64,000 nucleotides of DNA from a virus. The notes under the pieces are model-generated. The model worked only from the letters and a program-made list of their open reading frames with translations. It did no database searches and was not told where the DNA came from. The DNA is taken from positions 1 to 64,000 of IMG/VR virus record IMGVR_UViG_3300042323_000705; one strand, given 5' to 3'. The translations under genes and the position numbers were made by a program. Positions within the stretch are counted from its first letter, which is position 1; every line of letters begins with the position of its first letter. Of this stretch, positions 17,459 through 25,568 are shown piece after piece.

Positions 17459-17685
17459 TGGATATGACAAATAAAACTATTAAAATTAATCACTTAAGTG
17501 TTGATTTTATAAAAGAAAAAACTATCTGCGATGTTTCTGTATACCAAGTTATTTCAGAAGGTATTCACAAAAAAGTTTTAGATCTTAGCTTAGAGGTTAG
17601 TTCTAGCTTTCAAGATGCAAATGATGACAGACTCACACTTAAAATTTTAGAAATTATCGGAGGATTAGATGTACCAATTGGGTAA
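17458..17685 (+). CDS. Small hypothetical protein (75 aa)
   Basis: Directly coupled to the preceding gene (TAATG) and overlapping the endolysin start by 17 bases. Mixed alpha/beta, no signal peptide, no motif. Located at the boundary between tail and lysis genes; could belong to either set. Unrecognised. Confidence 0.5.
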   Translation: MDMTNKTIKINHLSVDFIKEKTICDVSVYQVISEGIHKKVLDLSLEVSSSFQDANDDRLTLKILEIIGGLDVPIG

Positions 17686-18091
17686 TAAATCTAAAGACAA
17701 ACTAAAAGGTGTTCACCCTACTCTAGTACGAGTCATCGAGAGAGCTATCGAGTTATCCTCTCAAGACTTTATGGTGTTAGAAGGGTTACGTACTCCTGAA
17801 CGTCAAGCAGAGCTGTACGCTCAAGGGCGTACTAAGCCAGGCCAAGTAGTTACTTGGACATTAAAATCAAGACATTTTGTTCAAGCAGATGGTTGGGGTC
17901 ATGCAGTAGATATTGCTCCGTATCCTCTTGATTGGAATGATTTGTCAAAGTTTGAAGCTATTGCCGATGCAATGTTTCAGGCTTCTAAAGAACTAGGTAC
18001 TCCGATTCGTTGGGGTGCTGACTGGGACCAAGATGGTCGTCCTCGTGAAAAAGGCGAAACAGATAGTCCCCATTTCGAGCTAGTAGTGTAA
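17669..18091 (+). CDS. Endolysin, M15 D-Ala/L-Ala peptidase family
   Basis: 140 residues. The zinc-binding motifs of the M15 (VanY/Ply500-type) family are visible: SRHFVQADGWGHAVDIAPY (SxHxxGxAxD-like, with His and Asp ligands) and the C-terminal DSPHFEL (HxE/H box). The opening helix and TPERQAELYAQGRTKPG are typical of L-alanyl-D-glutamate endopeptidases. It cuts peptide crosslinks in peptidoglycan. No signal sequence, so release needs the holin encoded next. Confidence 0.9.
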   Translation: MYQLGNKSKDKLKGVHPTLVRVIERAIELSSQDFMVLEGLRTPERQAELYAQGRTKPGQVVTWTLKSRHFVQADGWGHAVDIAPYPLDWNDLSKFEAIADAMFQASKELGTPIRWGADWDQDGRPREKGETDSPHFELVV

Positions 18092-18300
18092 TGAAAACTT
18101 ACAAGCGTGAAGCGGCTATAGCAATTATCTTTTATCTTTGTTACTTGGGACTATACGGTCGTGTAGAAGCTCTAGAAGTTATCGCTTGGCCCTTCATGCT
18201 TTTTGTTGGAGCGGCCTTTGGTATGGATTGGGCAGGTAAACAAACCAGCTTAGTATCAAGAAAGAGAGAATACACAGATGATGAGCTTAATAACAAATAA
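18091..18300 (+). CDS. Holin (two-TM, putative)
   Basis: 69 residues with two hydrophobic segments (AAIAIIFYLCYLGLYG, residues 7-22, and VIAWPFMLFVGAAFG, residues 31-45) and a charged C-terminal tail (SRKREYTDDELNNK). Starts at the endolysin stop (TAATG) and overlaps the spanin gene. Size, topology and position fit a small class II/III holin that permeabilises the inner membrane. Confidence 0.7.
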   Translation: MKTYKREAAIAIIFYLCYLGLYGRVEALEVIAWPFMLFVGAAFGMDWAGKQTSLVSRKREYTDDELNNK

Positions 18301-18523
18301 ACTTATGATAGGAGCGATTATTCTTCTTTTTAGCCTAGCAGGGGTAGCAAGCTATTACTTGTACAACAAAGGTTTTAAAGCTAAAGAGCAAGAGGTAATC
18401 ATACAACAACAAGAAACTTACATTCAAACTAGGAGAAGGATCGATGAAGCCACTAGTGATAATCGTTCTGTTAACGATGCTCTTGACAGGTTGCGGGCTA
18501 GGCAGAAATCTAGGAGTAAATGA
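18278..18523 (+). CDS. i-spanin (Rz-like)
   Basis: 81 residues: one N-terminal transmembrane segment (LMIGAIILLFSLAGVASYYLY) followed by a periplasmic coiled coil (KEQEVIIQQQETYIQTRRRIDEATSDN) and a basic C-terminus. Contains the start of the lipoprotein spanin gene in another frame, the classical Rz/Rz1 nesting. It links inner to outer membrane and mediates fusion during the last step of lysis in Gram-negative hosts. Confidence 0.85.
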   Translation: MMSLITNKLMIGAIILLFSLAGVASYYLYNKGFKAKEQEVIIQQQETYIQTRRRIDEATSDNRSVNDALDRLRARQKSRSK

Positions 18524-18665
18524 GAAAGGGCTATGTGACGGTTTATCACCTAAGATAGACCGATTAAATGACGCTCTTCTGATTGACGGTGGTCAACAAA
18601 CTATCCTTGCTGGTGAAGATGTAATTATAGGATTTGATGCAGGATGCTATGGACCAGTGGGTTGA
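18444..18665 (+). CDS. o-spanin lipoprotein (Rz1-like)
   Basis: 73 residues with signal sequence PLVIIVLLTMLLTGC; the lipobox LLTGC places the lipidated Cys at about residue 17. It begins inside Rz in a shifted frame and extends past its end. Longer and less proline-rich than lambda Rz1, with two further Cys (LCDGL, AGCYG) that could form a disulfide. Outer-membrane partner of the i-spanin; strongly indicates a Gram-negative host. Confidence 0.85.
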   Translation: MKPLVIIVLLTMLLTGCGLGRNLGVNEKGLCDGLSPKIDRLNDALLIDGGQQTILAGEDVIIGFDAGCYGPVG

Positions 18666-18885
18666 CAAAATTATCGCAGGAGCAATAGCTACTGTCTTTG
18701 CTTCTATTACTTGGTTAGTTCGAACAGTTTTAACTAACAATCGTAAAATTGAGTTGCTACAATTAGAAATCAAAAATAGAGATCAACGTAGAGAAGAAGA
18801 TCGTAAAGCAGTAGCTGAGTTAAAACAAGAAATGAAGGATCTTCGTAAAGAGCTTCATGATTATTTCTTCAGCAAGAAAGACTGA
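18637..18885 (+). CDS. Membrane-anchored coiled-coil protein, lysis cassette
   Basis: 82 residues: amphipathic start, one transmembrane helix (IIAGAIATVFASITWLVRTVL) and a charged coiled coil (QLEIKNRDQRREEDRK, VAELKQEMKDLRKELH). Begins within the end of Rz1 with AGGA upstream. Similar architecture occurs in phage holin-like or antiholin-like proteins next to spanins. It may be a second holin component or a regulator of lysis timing; not resolved by sequence alone. Confidence 0.6.
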   Translation: MQDAMDQWVDKIIAGAIATVFASITWLVRTVLTNNRKIELLQLEIKNRDQRREEDRKAVAELKQEMKDLRKELHDYFFSKKD

Positions 18886-18912
18886 CAAAAAAAAAAAAAA
18901 AGAAAAGTGGAT

Positions 18913-18950
18913 AGCCCCCGCCAGCGCAATGCTGACAGGGGCTTTCTTAT
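18913..18950. terminator. Bidirectional terminator between convergent operons
   Basis: Stem AGCCCC/GGGGCT with an inner CAGC/GCTG (18913-18943). On + it is followed by TTTCTTATT; on - it leads to a run of 15 T (the A15 at 18887-18901). It separates the rightward virion/lysis genes from the leftward amidoligase operon. Confidence 0.9.
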
Positions 18951-19795
18951 TAAAAGTTATTAAGTGTTAGGTTATTATAGCGTACTGCTGCTGCTTCTAC
19001 AGGCTCTGCAAGTACCCAATCGCCTATAATTGTAGTTGGCTTTTGAGGTTTAATCTCTCCTTTTTTCATGTTCTCTATTTTAAGTTGCAACTCAGGATGC
19101 AGCCTGTTAAGATAACCGTAGACTTTATTCTTGAAGTAAGCTGGGTGATCTAGGAAGTCTTCAGCCCAGTAACTAAAAGGAAAGTCAGTTAGCCCCCATT
19201 GAAACAACTCACCTAAACTTTCACAGTTTAGTACAAGTTCTCTTAACGCAGGTGCTTCTACAGGTAACCCTAGTGCTACTAGCTTTTCTGTATGTACTTC
19301 TGGCTTATTAAACCGTTCAACGATATACTCGAAGCAGTAACAGTAAGTTTCTAGCATAAGTACTAGGTCTTCTTTCGATACCTTCCTTTTCTTGTCTGCA
19401 AAGTGAAGATCTCGGAAAATAGCCGCAAGATACTGATCGTTCATCCTTTCAGTGATCACTAACTTTCTGTTGAAGCTAAAGAAGCGATTCCTTTCAAAGT
19501 TCTTGAAAGAATACTCTTCTAGCACCCTCAGAAAGTCTAACTTGAAGATAGAAAGATCTTCCTTGTAATCAGTACCGAAGTCTTTTGGTTCTGGTCCTCC
19601 TGCGAAGTAAAGGTTGAAATCATGCAACATCGTTTGAGCAAGCAGATTTCTGTTTTCTTCTGAGTAGTGAGTTCTCCAGTCTGCTCTGACTTTTAACCAA
19701 AACTCTGAAGATTCATAGCTCCATCCTAGATAATCAGGCTCAAACACCTTTTGAATCTGGTAGAGTACTTTAGATACTTTCCGGAAATTAATCAT
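18950..19795 (-). CDS. Unknown protein of the amidoligase operon (281 aa)
   Basis: Last gene of the leftward operon, overlapping the ATP-grasp gene by 8 bases. Rich in aromatic residues and helix-forming stretches (FLRVLEEYSFKNFERNRFF, DLVLMLETYCYCFEYIVERF). No signal peptide or catalytic motif that I recognise. Coupling to five peptide-ligase/amidotransferase genes suggests that it is a partner, scaffold or target of that pathway. Confidence 0.6.
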   Translation of the reverse strand: MINFRKVSKVLYQIQKVFEPDYLGWSYESSEFWLKVRADWRTHYSEENRNLLAQTMLHDFNLYFAGGPEPKDFGTDYKEDLSIFKLDFLRVLEEYSFKNFERNRFFSFNRKLVITERMNDQYLAAIFRDLHFADKKRKVSKEDLVLMLETYCYCFEYIVERFNKPEVHTEKLVALGLPVEAPALRELVLNCESLGELFQWGLTDFPFSYWAEDFLDHPAYFKNKVYGYLNRLHPELQLKIENMKKGEIKPQKPTTIIGDWVLAEPVEAAAVRYNNLTLNNF

Positions 19796-20585
19796 TCTTC
19801 AGCCTGTCAAACATTGCTACATAGTCTTCGATAGTAGAACCCTCTAGTCCGGGGGCAGTGTTTAGCTCTAGAGCATAAGCTGTTGCTTGCCTTTCATTGT
19901 AGATAACATCGACTGCACCAAAGTCAAGACCAGTTACAGCTAGCGCTTTTACTGCTTGCTCTTTACAGCCCTCTGGAACATCGATGTCTTGTTTAGCAAA
20001 GATGAAACCATTTGCATGATTTCGGATTTGGTAGTCCACTTCCTCATTAGGTACATCTTTCTTTTTCAGCTTTTCTTGAATGCAGAACACACCTGCTTTA
20101 CGATCTACGTGGAAACGAAACTCACGTTTCTTTGGAACGTAAACAACAAACATAGTGCCTTCAGCAATAGGGGCAAGATCCTCTACTGTGTTTACTTTTA
20201 CAATACCTTCACCAGAGTGCCCTGCTAGTACTGTACGAGCAAACAGTTTCTTAGGCTTATCTTCTGTTAGCCATTGTCTAGCTTGCTCTTTACTAAATGT
20301 AAACTCAGGAACATTAGGACCAGCTTCACCCGCTTCTTTAGCCAACTCAAAGAAGTTCTTTTTGTTACTAGCACGGTTAACTAAGCTAGGTGGGTTGATA
20401 ACTTTAGTCAGCCGCAGGATATCTGGCTCCATAGTTGTAGAACCCCAGTTAACTACTGTTTTTCTAGTAGAGGGTTTGAACTTAGAGTTCTCCAAACGAA
20501 TAACCTTGCCTTGAATACCTTGAGCAAGAGCAATAGCGCTGTTAGACCCTTGACGATAGGGGTAGACGAAGTTTTCAGTAGCCAT
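19788..20585 (-). CDS. ATP-grasp peptide ligase
   Basis: 265 residues. ATP-grasp hallmarks: an N-terminal lobe with LVNRASNKKNFFELAKEAG, a basic ATP-binding segment (KLFARTVLAGHSGEGIVKV) with a glycine-rich loop, the strand EFRFHVDRKAG, and the metal/ATP site GLDFGAVDVIY followed by ALELNTAPGLEG (Glu and Asn as Mg ligands). Such enzymes activate a carboxylate as acylphosphate and join it to an amine. Phage members of this group occur with amidoligases in phiEco32-like phages and are predicted to ligate amino acids or modify peptides. Cytosolic. Confidence 0.85.
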   Translation of the reverse strand: MATENFVYPYRQGSNSAIALAQGIQGKVIRLENSKFKPSTRKTVVNWGSTTMEPDILRLTKVINPPSLVNRASNKKNFFELAKEAGEAGPNVPEFTFSKEQARQWLTEDKPKKLFARTVLAGHSGEGIVKVNTVEDLAPIAEGTMFVVYVPKKREFRFHVDRKAGVFCIQEKLKKKDVPNEEVDYQIRNHANGFIFAKQDIDVPEGCKEQAVKALAVTGLDFGAVDVIYNERQATAYALELNTAPGLEGSTIEDYVAMFDRLKND

Positions 20586-20586
20586 G

Positions 20587-21414
20587 TTATTTAGTCTCCC
20601 AGTTGTTTAGAAATACCCAGTGTTGGATTTGACGAATACCCTCATACAAGGATTCTTCGAAGTTAGGTTTGCTGATTTGTTTTTCAGCATGAGCACCTAG
20701 CAGTTTTCTCACTACCTCTGCTCCACCGTTTGCAGACATACTGTTTAACAACTCTACAGGACTAGAAAATTCTTTTACTGTATTCTCTTTTAAAGTCAAA
20801 AAGAGATCAGCCCACTCGATAACCTTATCTGCTGTTTGCGGAGTACGTAAAGCTCGGAACTCAAGAGAACCAAACTTAGAGACGCTAACAAGATTCATTG
20901 CACCATAGCGCAAATTCTCGTTAGAAAAAATACCACCATCGGCTAGGAAGTCTCGATGCGTAAGACAACCCATAATACCTGTATTAACATAGTCTGCATC
21001 TGACAACCGCAAACAGAACAAATTACCTTGTCGCTCTTCTCCTGCATCCTCTGTTAGCAGATTCTCTAAACAGTAGTAAGCCGCCATTACAGTGAACAAC
21101 TGCTTGATAGTAAGTCGTTGACAGTTGACATGTACGTGAACACCTGCTCGCATAGAGTCATTGACTTTACCATCTAAATAAAGATAAAGATTCCTGACTT
21201 CTGCAAAAGCTACCTCCTTAGCTAGAGGCTTAGAGAAGACATATTCTTTGGCTTCACCACGTAAAGAACCATCGTTTAGTACTTTCCAGTAGCTATCTGG
21301 AATTTGAGTAGGTAGCTTTTGATTTGACTCTACCTCAACTTCAATTCCAAGATCACCTTCTTTGATAGAATGACCGAATACCTCGTATACTTTTTTAGCG
21401 AGAAAGTTTGTCAT
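20587..21414 (-). CDS. Amidoligase family COOH-NH2 ligase (glutamine-synthetase-like fold)
   Basis: 275 residues. Signature elements of the Amidoligase_2 family: GDLGIEVEVESN near residue 20 (G-E-x-E metal ligands), YWKVLNDGSLRGEAKEYVFSKP near 43-62 (D-S/E-x-V), MRAGVHVHVN near 90 (H-x-H) and FGSLEFRALRTPQ (E-x-R). The family joins a carboxylate to an amine using ATP. It sits between the ATP-grasp gene and a second amidoligase. Start overlaps upstream gene by 20 bases. Substrate unknown; peptides or cell-wall amino acids are predicted from family studies (Iyer and colleagues, 2009). Confidence 0.85.
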   Translation of the reverse strand: MTNFLAKKVYEVFGHSIKEGDLGIEVEVESNQKLPTQIPDSYWKVLNDGSLRGEAKEYVFSKPLAKEVAFAEVRNLYLYLDGKVNDSMRAGVHVHVNCQRLTIKQLFTVMAAYYCLENLLTEDAGEERQGNLFCLRLSDADYVNTGIMGCLTHRDFLADGGIFSNENLRYGAMNLVSVSKFGSLEFRALRTPQTADKVIEWADLFLTLKENTVKEFSSPVELLNSMSANGGAEVVRKLLGAHAEKQISKPNFEESLYEGIRQIQHWVFLNNWETK

Positions 21415-22000
21415 TGCCGACCTCTTTTGTGAACTCTTCTTCGATAAAGTTAAACGCAGTGTACAGTTTAAACTTATCGTCTTTTGTTAGATCACCAACA
21501 GTAAACCCTTTATATAGCAGCTTGTACTTACTACTTAGAGCAAAGTTCTTGCTAAAAGCAATATCACCATTACATTCTTCAGCTAGCTCAATAACAGTGT
21601 CAAAGCTTTGGTATCTGTTTCTTAGACACTTGTTGACACTCTTTGCGTTACTCTCTAACCAGTTTTCAGAGAGGTTGTTATAAGAACCATTACGAACATG
21701 AGACAACTGAGAAGAACGTAAACCTTGACGGAAGTCTCGGCGAATCGGAAGACGACTAATAAACATAGCTGTTCCCGAATAAGCATCATTTACGTAACCT
21801 AGCTTTCCAATCGAGAAGTCTAGGTCTCTAATATTCAACTTAACTTCGTTTCGGTCTTCATCAAAGGCAATAATAGTCGCTTTATCTAAGTCATTAGTCT
21901 TAGAGTATATATCGACAATCTTGTAAAAGCCTTTTTCTTTACCTTTCATGTAACTAGAGTTAAGCCTTGACCTTGCATAGCTTGCATCATTATTGAACAT
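21395..22000 (-). CDS. Unknown protein of the amidoligase operon (201 aa)
   Basis: Between the two amidoligases, overlapping both. N-terminal basic stretch (ARSRLNSSYMKGKEKGF) then a small beta module (YKIVDIYSKTNDLDKATIIAFDEDRNEVKLNIRD, read in two parts) that may be SH3-like, then helices. No known enzymatic signature seen. Conserved insertion between two ligases would suggest a substrate-binding or carrier role; this is inference. Confidence 0.6.
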   Translation of the reverse strand: MFNNDASYARSRLNSSYMKGKEKGFYKIVDIYSKTNDLDKATIIAFDEDRNEVKLNIRDLDFSIGKLGYVNDAYSGTAMFISRLPIRRDFRQGLRSSQLSHVRNGSYNNLSENWLESNAKSVNKCLRNRYQSFDTVIELAEECNGDIAFSKNFALSSKYKLLYKGFTVGDLTKDDKFKLYTAFNFIEEEFTKEVGNDKLSR

Positions 22001-22835
22001 ATTGCGCCTTTAGGTTGTTAAAGATAGCTTCGCCAAGATAAGCCCAGTTGCTATTAATAATCTCTTGTGAGGGAAGATTAATAGCTCCTTTGAAGAAGGT
22101 TTGATTATTGAGACCCTTCCTCTGCTTTTTATCCATCAAGCTTGTAATCGCTTGAATAGTAGTATCATACACAAAACCGATTAACTCGTCAGACTTCAAC
22201 CATTGATTTGAACCAGAACGATACTCCATACCATAAGGTTTAGGACGGAAAGCACCCGCAGCACCGTAGATAGAACGACGAAGAGCATCTTTGTCCCAAG
22301 CAAGAGAAGCTGCACCCATGTAGTAGTCCATTTCTGCGGCTAGAGCAGCACAAGCCTCGATATGCTTAGGGTCTCGAGTAGGTAACCCAGCAGCCCAACC
22401 AATATGCACATGACCACCTGCTGATCGAATGTTAGGATCAGGTAGCCTAGGGCGAGGATTCTTGTCTAGAGTATAAGCATTGTAGTCAGGATCACAACCT
22501 AACTCAAGAGCTTCTTCAGGTTGAGCAGCCATGATCTCTGGAGAGAACTTGGCAATAGACGAAACTGACAGACTGTGACCCTCTGGCAGCATTTCTTTTA
22601 GTTGAGTTAGTACATCATTAATACGATAGACGAAGTCCCTTTTATTAGTGGCAGGATCGATACCAAATTCGAGAGCCATACCATCTACCTGAACCATACC
22701 GTTACGTACTTTTAGTGGTTCTGTTTTTGTTCCGGGAATCATTCCGTGAGCACTAACAAACTCACCTTTAGCATTAGTAACAAATACTTCAGGGTCACAG
22801 CCAATAAGGAATTCTACGTTATTGATGATAGTCAT
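21990..22835 (-). CDS. phiEco32-type COOH-NH2 ligase (amidoligase, type 2)
   Basis: 281 residues. I recognise the opening LIGCDPEVFVTNAKGEFVSA and GMALEFGIDPATNKRDF as those of the phiEco32-like amidoligase-type-2 group; the later AGGHVHIGW supplies the H-x-H metal ligands and MEYRSGSNQWL the E-x-R motif. These residues place it in the glutamine-synthetase-like amidoligase fold: Mg/ATP-dependent formation of an amide. Together with the neighbouring ligases and amidotransferases it suggests at least two successive amide-forming steps. RBS region AGGA upstream of ATG. Confidence 0.9.
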   Translation of the reverse strand: MTIINNVEFLIGCDPEVFVTNAKGEFVSAHGMIPGTKTEPLKVRNGMVQVDGMALEFGIDPATNKRDFVYRINDVLTQLKEMLPEGHSLSVSSIAKFSPEIMAAQPEEALELGCDPDYNAYTLDKNPRPRLPDPNIRSAGGHVHIGWAAGLPTRDPKHIEACAALAAEMDYYMGAASLAWDKDALRRSIYGAAGAFRPKPYGMEYRSGSNQWLKSDELIGFVYDTTIQAITSLMDKKQRKGLNNQTFFKGAINLPSQEIINSNWAYLGEAIFNNLKAQYVQ

Positions 22836-22852
22836 TTCCTAAGTCCTTCTAG

Positions 22853-23938
22853 TTAGGAAGCGTGTTTCCATTCTTTAGAACATGCAAGGCAGATAGGTGT
22901 TTCTCTATCCATCCACTTTACAAATCCTTCTACATGATCTTCGTATTCCAAGTCTGTTTGGCACATAGCACAACCGTCTCGAGCATCTTTGTCAAACTCC
23001 TCTTTAGTGATGTATGATCGATCCAACCAACCGGAGGCTGGACGAAAGGGTTCTTTTGATTTGTTAACCTCGCTAGCCCAGTTAGGCTTTTTATGGTTTA
23101 ACAACTTGACATGCTTGTTAGCAAAGGTAGTTACAACGCCCGTACTCCGATCCCCATAAGAACTGTTGGTAGGCTTCACTACTAAAGGGGCTACGGAGTT
23201 TACTTTTACCTCCTCGATTTTGTTGTCACCTAAAACAATCTCTACATGCTCGTTTACTGGAAACTCTTTAATATTTTTAACAAGTTCACTAAGTTTGCCT
23301 TTTACAAGAGCTACTCGTAGAATCCACTCTTCACTAGCATAAGCATAGACTGTTTTAGTGTCATTGTGAGTCAAGAATAACGATCGTTCTTTATTGCGGT
23401 AAATATTGAAGGTTTTCTTTTCAGAATCCCACCAAGTCATTGCCGCTGCACCAGTAACAGTATCCATAATCTTTTTGATAGACCAACCTTTGCTTAGAGC
23501 AAAGATTAGTTTTTCAGAGTCAGTATGGCCAGAGATAGCTTCTCCTGTCGGAAGAACCAACAGTCCTCCGCTAATAGTTCCATTATGGCAACCAGTGATT
23601 GATCCATGATGGAACGGATGAGCGTTAGTGGCGTTAACTGCACCAATAGTAGCCGCACGGTTATGACCCATTAAAAAGTCAAACCGTTCAGTCAGCTTAT
23701 TATGCAGCATACCCCTATGATCAAACAACTCTGGAAATTTACGTGTCAAGTTAGAAGGATGACCTTCTGTCTTAGCAACAATTACTTGTGAACGATTTTT
23801 CTTACCTACGAAAGACTTACGAAGAGCAATGCCCGTGGAGTCTTCTCCTCGAACAGTATCTAGATGTAGCATCCATTTGAATGCCTCAAGATGTAGAGTG
23901 GAAAGATTTGCTCCCACAATACCGACTAGTCCACACAT
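22853..23938 (-). CDS. Class II glutamine amidotransferase with C-terminal zinc ribbon
   Basis: 361 residues. The Ntn-type nucleophile Cys2 is exposed by removal of Met1 (MCGLVGIVG). Further conserved boxes: RGEDSTGIAL, GHNRAATIGAVN, AHPFHHGSITGCHNGTISG and HTDSEKL, all of the GATase_6/asparagine-synthase-N type. They hydrolyse glutamine to release ammonia. Residues about 320-356 carry two CxxC pairs (CAMCQTD, CLACSKE), a zinc ribbon not usual in GFAT or PurF. No sugar-isomerase or synthetase domain follows, so ammonia is presumably passed to a partner ligase. Confidence 0.85.
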   Translation of the reverse strand: MCGLVGIVGANLSTLHLEAFKWMLHLDTVRGEDSTGIALRKSFVGKKNRSQVIVAKTEGHPSNLTRKFPELFDHRGMLHNKLTERFDFLMGHNRAATIGAVNATNAHPFHHGSITGCHNGTISGGLLVLPTGEAISGHTDSEKLIFALSKGWSIKKIMDTVTGAAAMTWWDSEKKTFNIYRNKERSLFLTHNDTKTVYAYASEEWILRVALVKGKLSELVKNIKEFPVNEHVEIVLGDNKIEEVKVNSVAPLVVKPTNSSYGDRSTGVVTTFANKHVKLLNHKKPNWASEVNKSKEPFRPASGWLDRSYITKEEFDKDARDGCAMCQTDLEYEDHVEGFVKWMDRETPICLACSKEWKHAS

Positions 23939-24531
23939 TATAGCATCCCTTGGAATTTATGTTTCATTAGTTCAGCAAAGAAGTCTACCGCATTTTCAGG
24001 GCAGTTTGAGTATTCTGGATGATACTGTACGCCTAAGAATCCACAACTAGTAGCTACTACTACCTCTGTAGAGCCTTCATGACTTACGTACACTTCATCC
24101 GCGTAGTCTACTTCATGGATAGGCACACACTGGTGATGAGAAGAGTTGATAGTTAACCCTTCCCATCCTTCGATTTCTTCCTCATCCATAGCTAGTAGGC
24201 GATGTGGTGTTCCTGCATGACCTGAGATATGCTGGATTAGTGTACCTCCATTAGCTACGTGTAACAACTGTAAACCTCTACAAATACCTAACATTGGAAT
24301 CTGCTTTAGTTTACCTGCAATAACTGTGCAGAAGTCTTGGTAGTCAACGTCACTGTCAGAGTAGGTACCTCTAAGCTTTTCAGCATTGTATAAAGAAGGA
24401 GAAACATCGTACCCTCCTCCAAAGACAATGAAGTCAGGTGTTTCCTTATCACTAACCTCTTGATAACCTAGTTTTCGTAGAAGACTAGCTACACCATAGT
24501 CAAAGCGACTCATTAGAAACTTAGCTGCCAT
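23938..24531 (-). CDS. Class I glutamine amidotransferase / gamma-glutamyl hydrolase-like
   Basis: 197 residues from the ATG after the upstream stop; a GTG nine bases earlier is an alternative. Triad motifs: GICRGLQLLHVANGG (nucleophile Cys in GxCxG), HHQCV region, and GVQYHPEYSNCPEN (His and Glu). FGGGYDVSPSLY is typical of the PuuD-like gamma-glutamyl-GABA hydrolase branch. It could supply ammonia or cut gamma-glutamyl amide bonds made by neighbouring ligases. ATG of the next gene overlaps its stop. Confidence 0.85.
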   Translation of the reverse strand: MAAKFLMSRFDYGVASLLRKLGYQEVSDKETPDFIVFGGGYDVSPSLYNAEKLRGTYSDSDVDYQDFCTVIAGKLKQIPMLGICRGLQLLHVANGGTLIQHISGHAGTPHRLLAMDEEEIEGWEGLTINSSHHQCVPIHEVDYADEVYVSHEGSTEVVVATSCGFLGVQYHPEYSNCPENAVDFFAELMKHKFQGML

Positions 24532-24532
24532 G

Positions 24533-25519
24533 TTATTCACCTAGTTTGAGTTGTTTTGAAAGCATTTCGATTGGAGTCAAGTTGATAGGCACTCCATTCG
24601 AATCAGCTTTGTCTGTGATAATAAATGATTTTAACTCGTCAATAGCATCTTGCCACAAAGAAGCGTAGTCTACCTCAACTACTTCTGCTGCAGTGTTAAA
24701 CAGCATTGAGCCATTACCACGCATAATCTCAGAGAAAGATTGTTGTAGTTCAAACTCGTTTCTTCCTGTATACTCTTTAGCGAGAGGAGACAAGATGTAG
24801 TTACTGTTTGACGGCCAGCGTCCTTCTGTAAAACTAATCTGATTTACCCAACCAAAAGGTTTGTTTGGATCATCTTTACACATATCTTTTAGTGCAGCTA
24901 TAGACTCAGCGTACACTAGAGGTAGATGCGCACTATTAGAAGAGTGCAAACTATCACGAAGACTTTTTACTCTTGGAGTTCGTGTTGCCTTGACAGTTTT
25001 CTTGTCAGAAACAAGATTTAGCTCAGTAGCTACGAGTAGCAGTAGCATAGGGTGAATATCATAGCCTGAGGCTAGAATATCATAGACTGCATGCATAAAC
25101 TTTTTAAACTCACTAGTACTTAAACGAGCTAACTGAGCAGCACCTAACCACTTAGCCGCGGATACGTCTACTCGTTTAACGAAACCATAACGAAGACTTA
25201 GTACTGGGTCTTTACAAAGAAACACATCAGAGAAGAAGCTTTTATTAATTAGCCAGTCGTAGAATTGAATTGCACCTTGGTTGTCTACTAGTTTGTTATC
25301 TGCCATAGTAATAACAGCAAGAGCTTTGTCTCGATAGATTGCACTATTTACTGCTGCATGGCAAGCTCCTTGGACTATACCTCTAGTCCGATAACTACCT
25401 TCTGGATCATCATTGTGAGCAACATAACCTGTCATAGCATAAGTGCTATTTCTATAACCTTCAAAGATTTGATCGTAAAAGCCTTCAGCATGTTGACGTA
25501 GTACAGTTTGAATATCCAT
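24533..25519 (-). CDS. Unknown protein, first gene of the amidoligase operon (328 aa)
   Basis: Starts just after a terminator hairpin, with AAGAGG as ribosome binding site. Mostly helical, no signal peptide, no motif known to me. Contains VQGACHAAVNSA and RSDSLHSS-like polar stretches but no clear catalytic triad. Being first in a tightly coupled operon with ligases and amidotransferases, it may provide substrate specificity. A sensitive profile search is the decisive test. Confidence 0.6.
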   Translation of the reverse strand: MDIQTVLRQHAEGFYDQIFEGYRNSTYAMTGYVAHNDDPEGSYRTRGIVQGACHAAVNSAIYRDKALAVITMADNKLVDNQGAIQFYDWLINKSFFSDVFLCKDPVLSLRYGFVKRVDVSAAKWLGAAQLARLSTSEFKKFMHAVYDILASGYDIHPMLLLLVATELNLVSDKKTVKATRTPRVKSLRDSLHSSNSAHLPLVYAESIAALKDMCKDDPNKPFGWVNQISFTEGRWPSNSNYILSPLAKEYTGRNEFELQQSFSEIMRGNGSMLFNTAAEVVEVDYASLWQDAIDELKSFIITDKADSNGVPINLTPIEMLSKQLKLGE

Positions 25520-25545
25520 TTTAGGACCTCTTAGCTAGGTTAAGT

Positions 25546-25568
25546 AAAAAGCCCAGTTTTCACTGGGC
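25546..25568 (-). terminator. Intrinsic terminator after the RNR/glutaredoxin genes
   Basis: Read on -: GCCCAG-TGAAAA-CTGGGC followed by TTTTTACTT. The stop codon TGA of the 25560 gene is inside the loop. It separates the nrd genes from the amidoligase operon, which would then depend on read-through or its own start in a short (26-base) gap. Confidence 0.85.

Noticed and set aside
19956-20514. Rightward open frames within the ATP-grasp gene
   Set aside because: Antisense shadows of a gene with intact ATP-grasp motifs.
25525-25540. ACCTCTTAGCTA on + similar to the phage promoter
   Set aside because: Only the first half matches; the sequence is explained by the AAGAGG binding site of the leftward 25519 gene.
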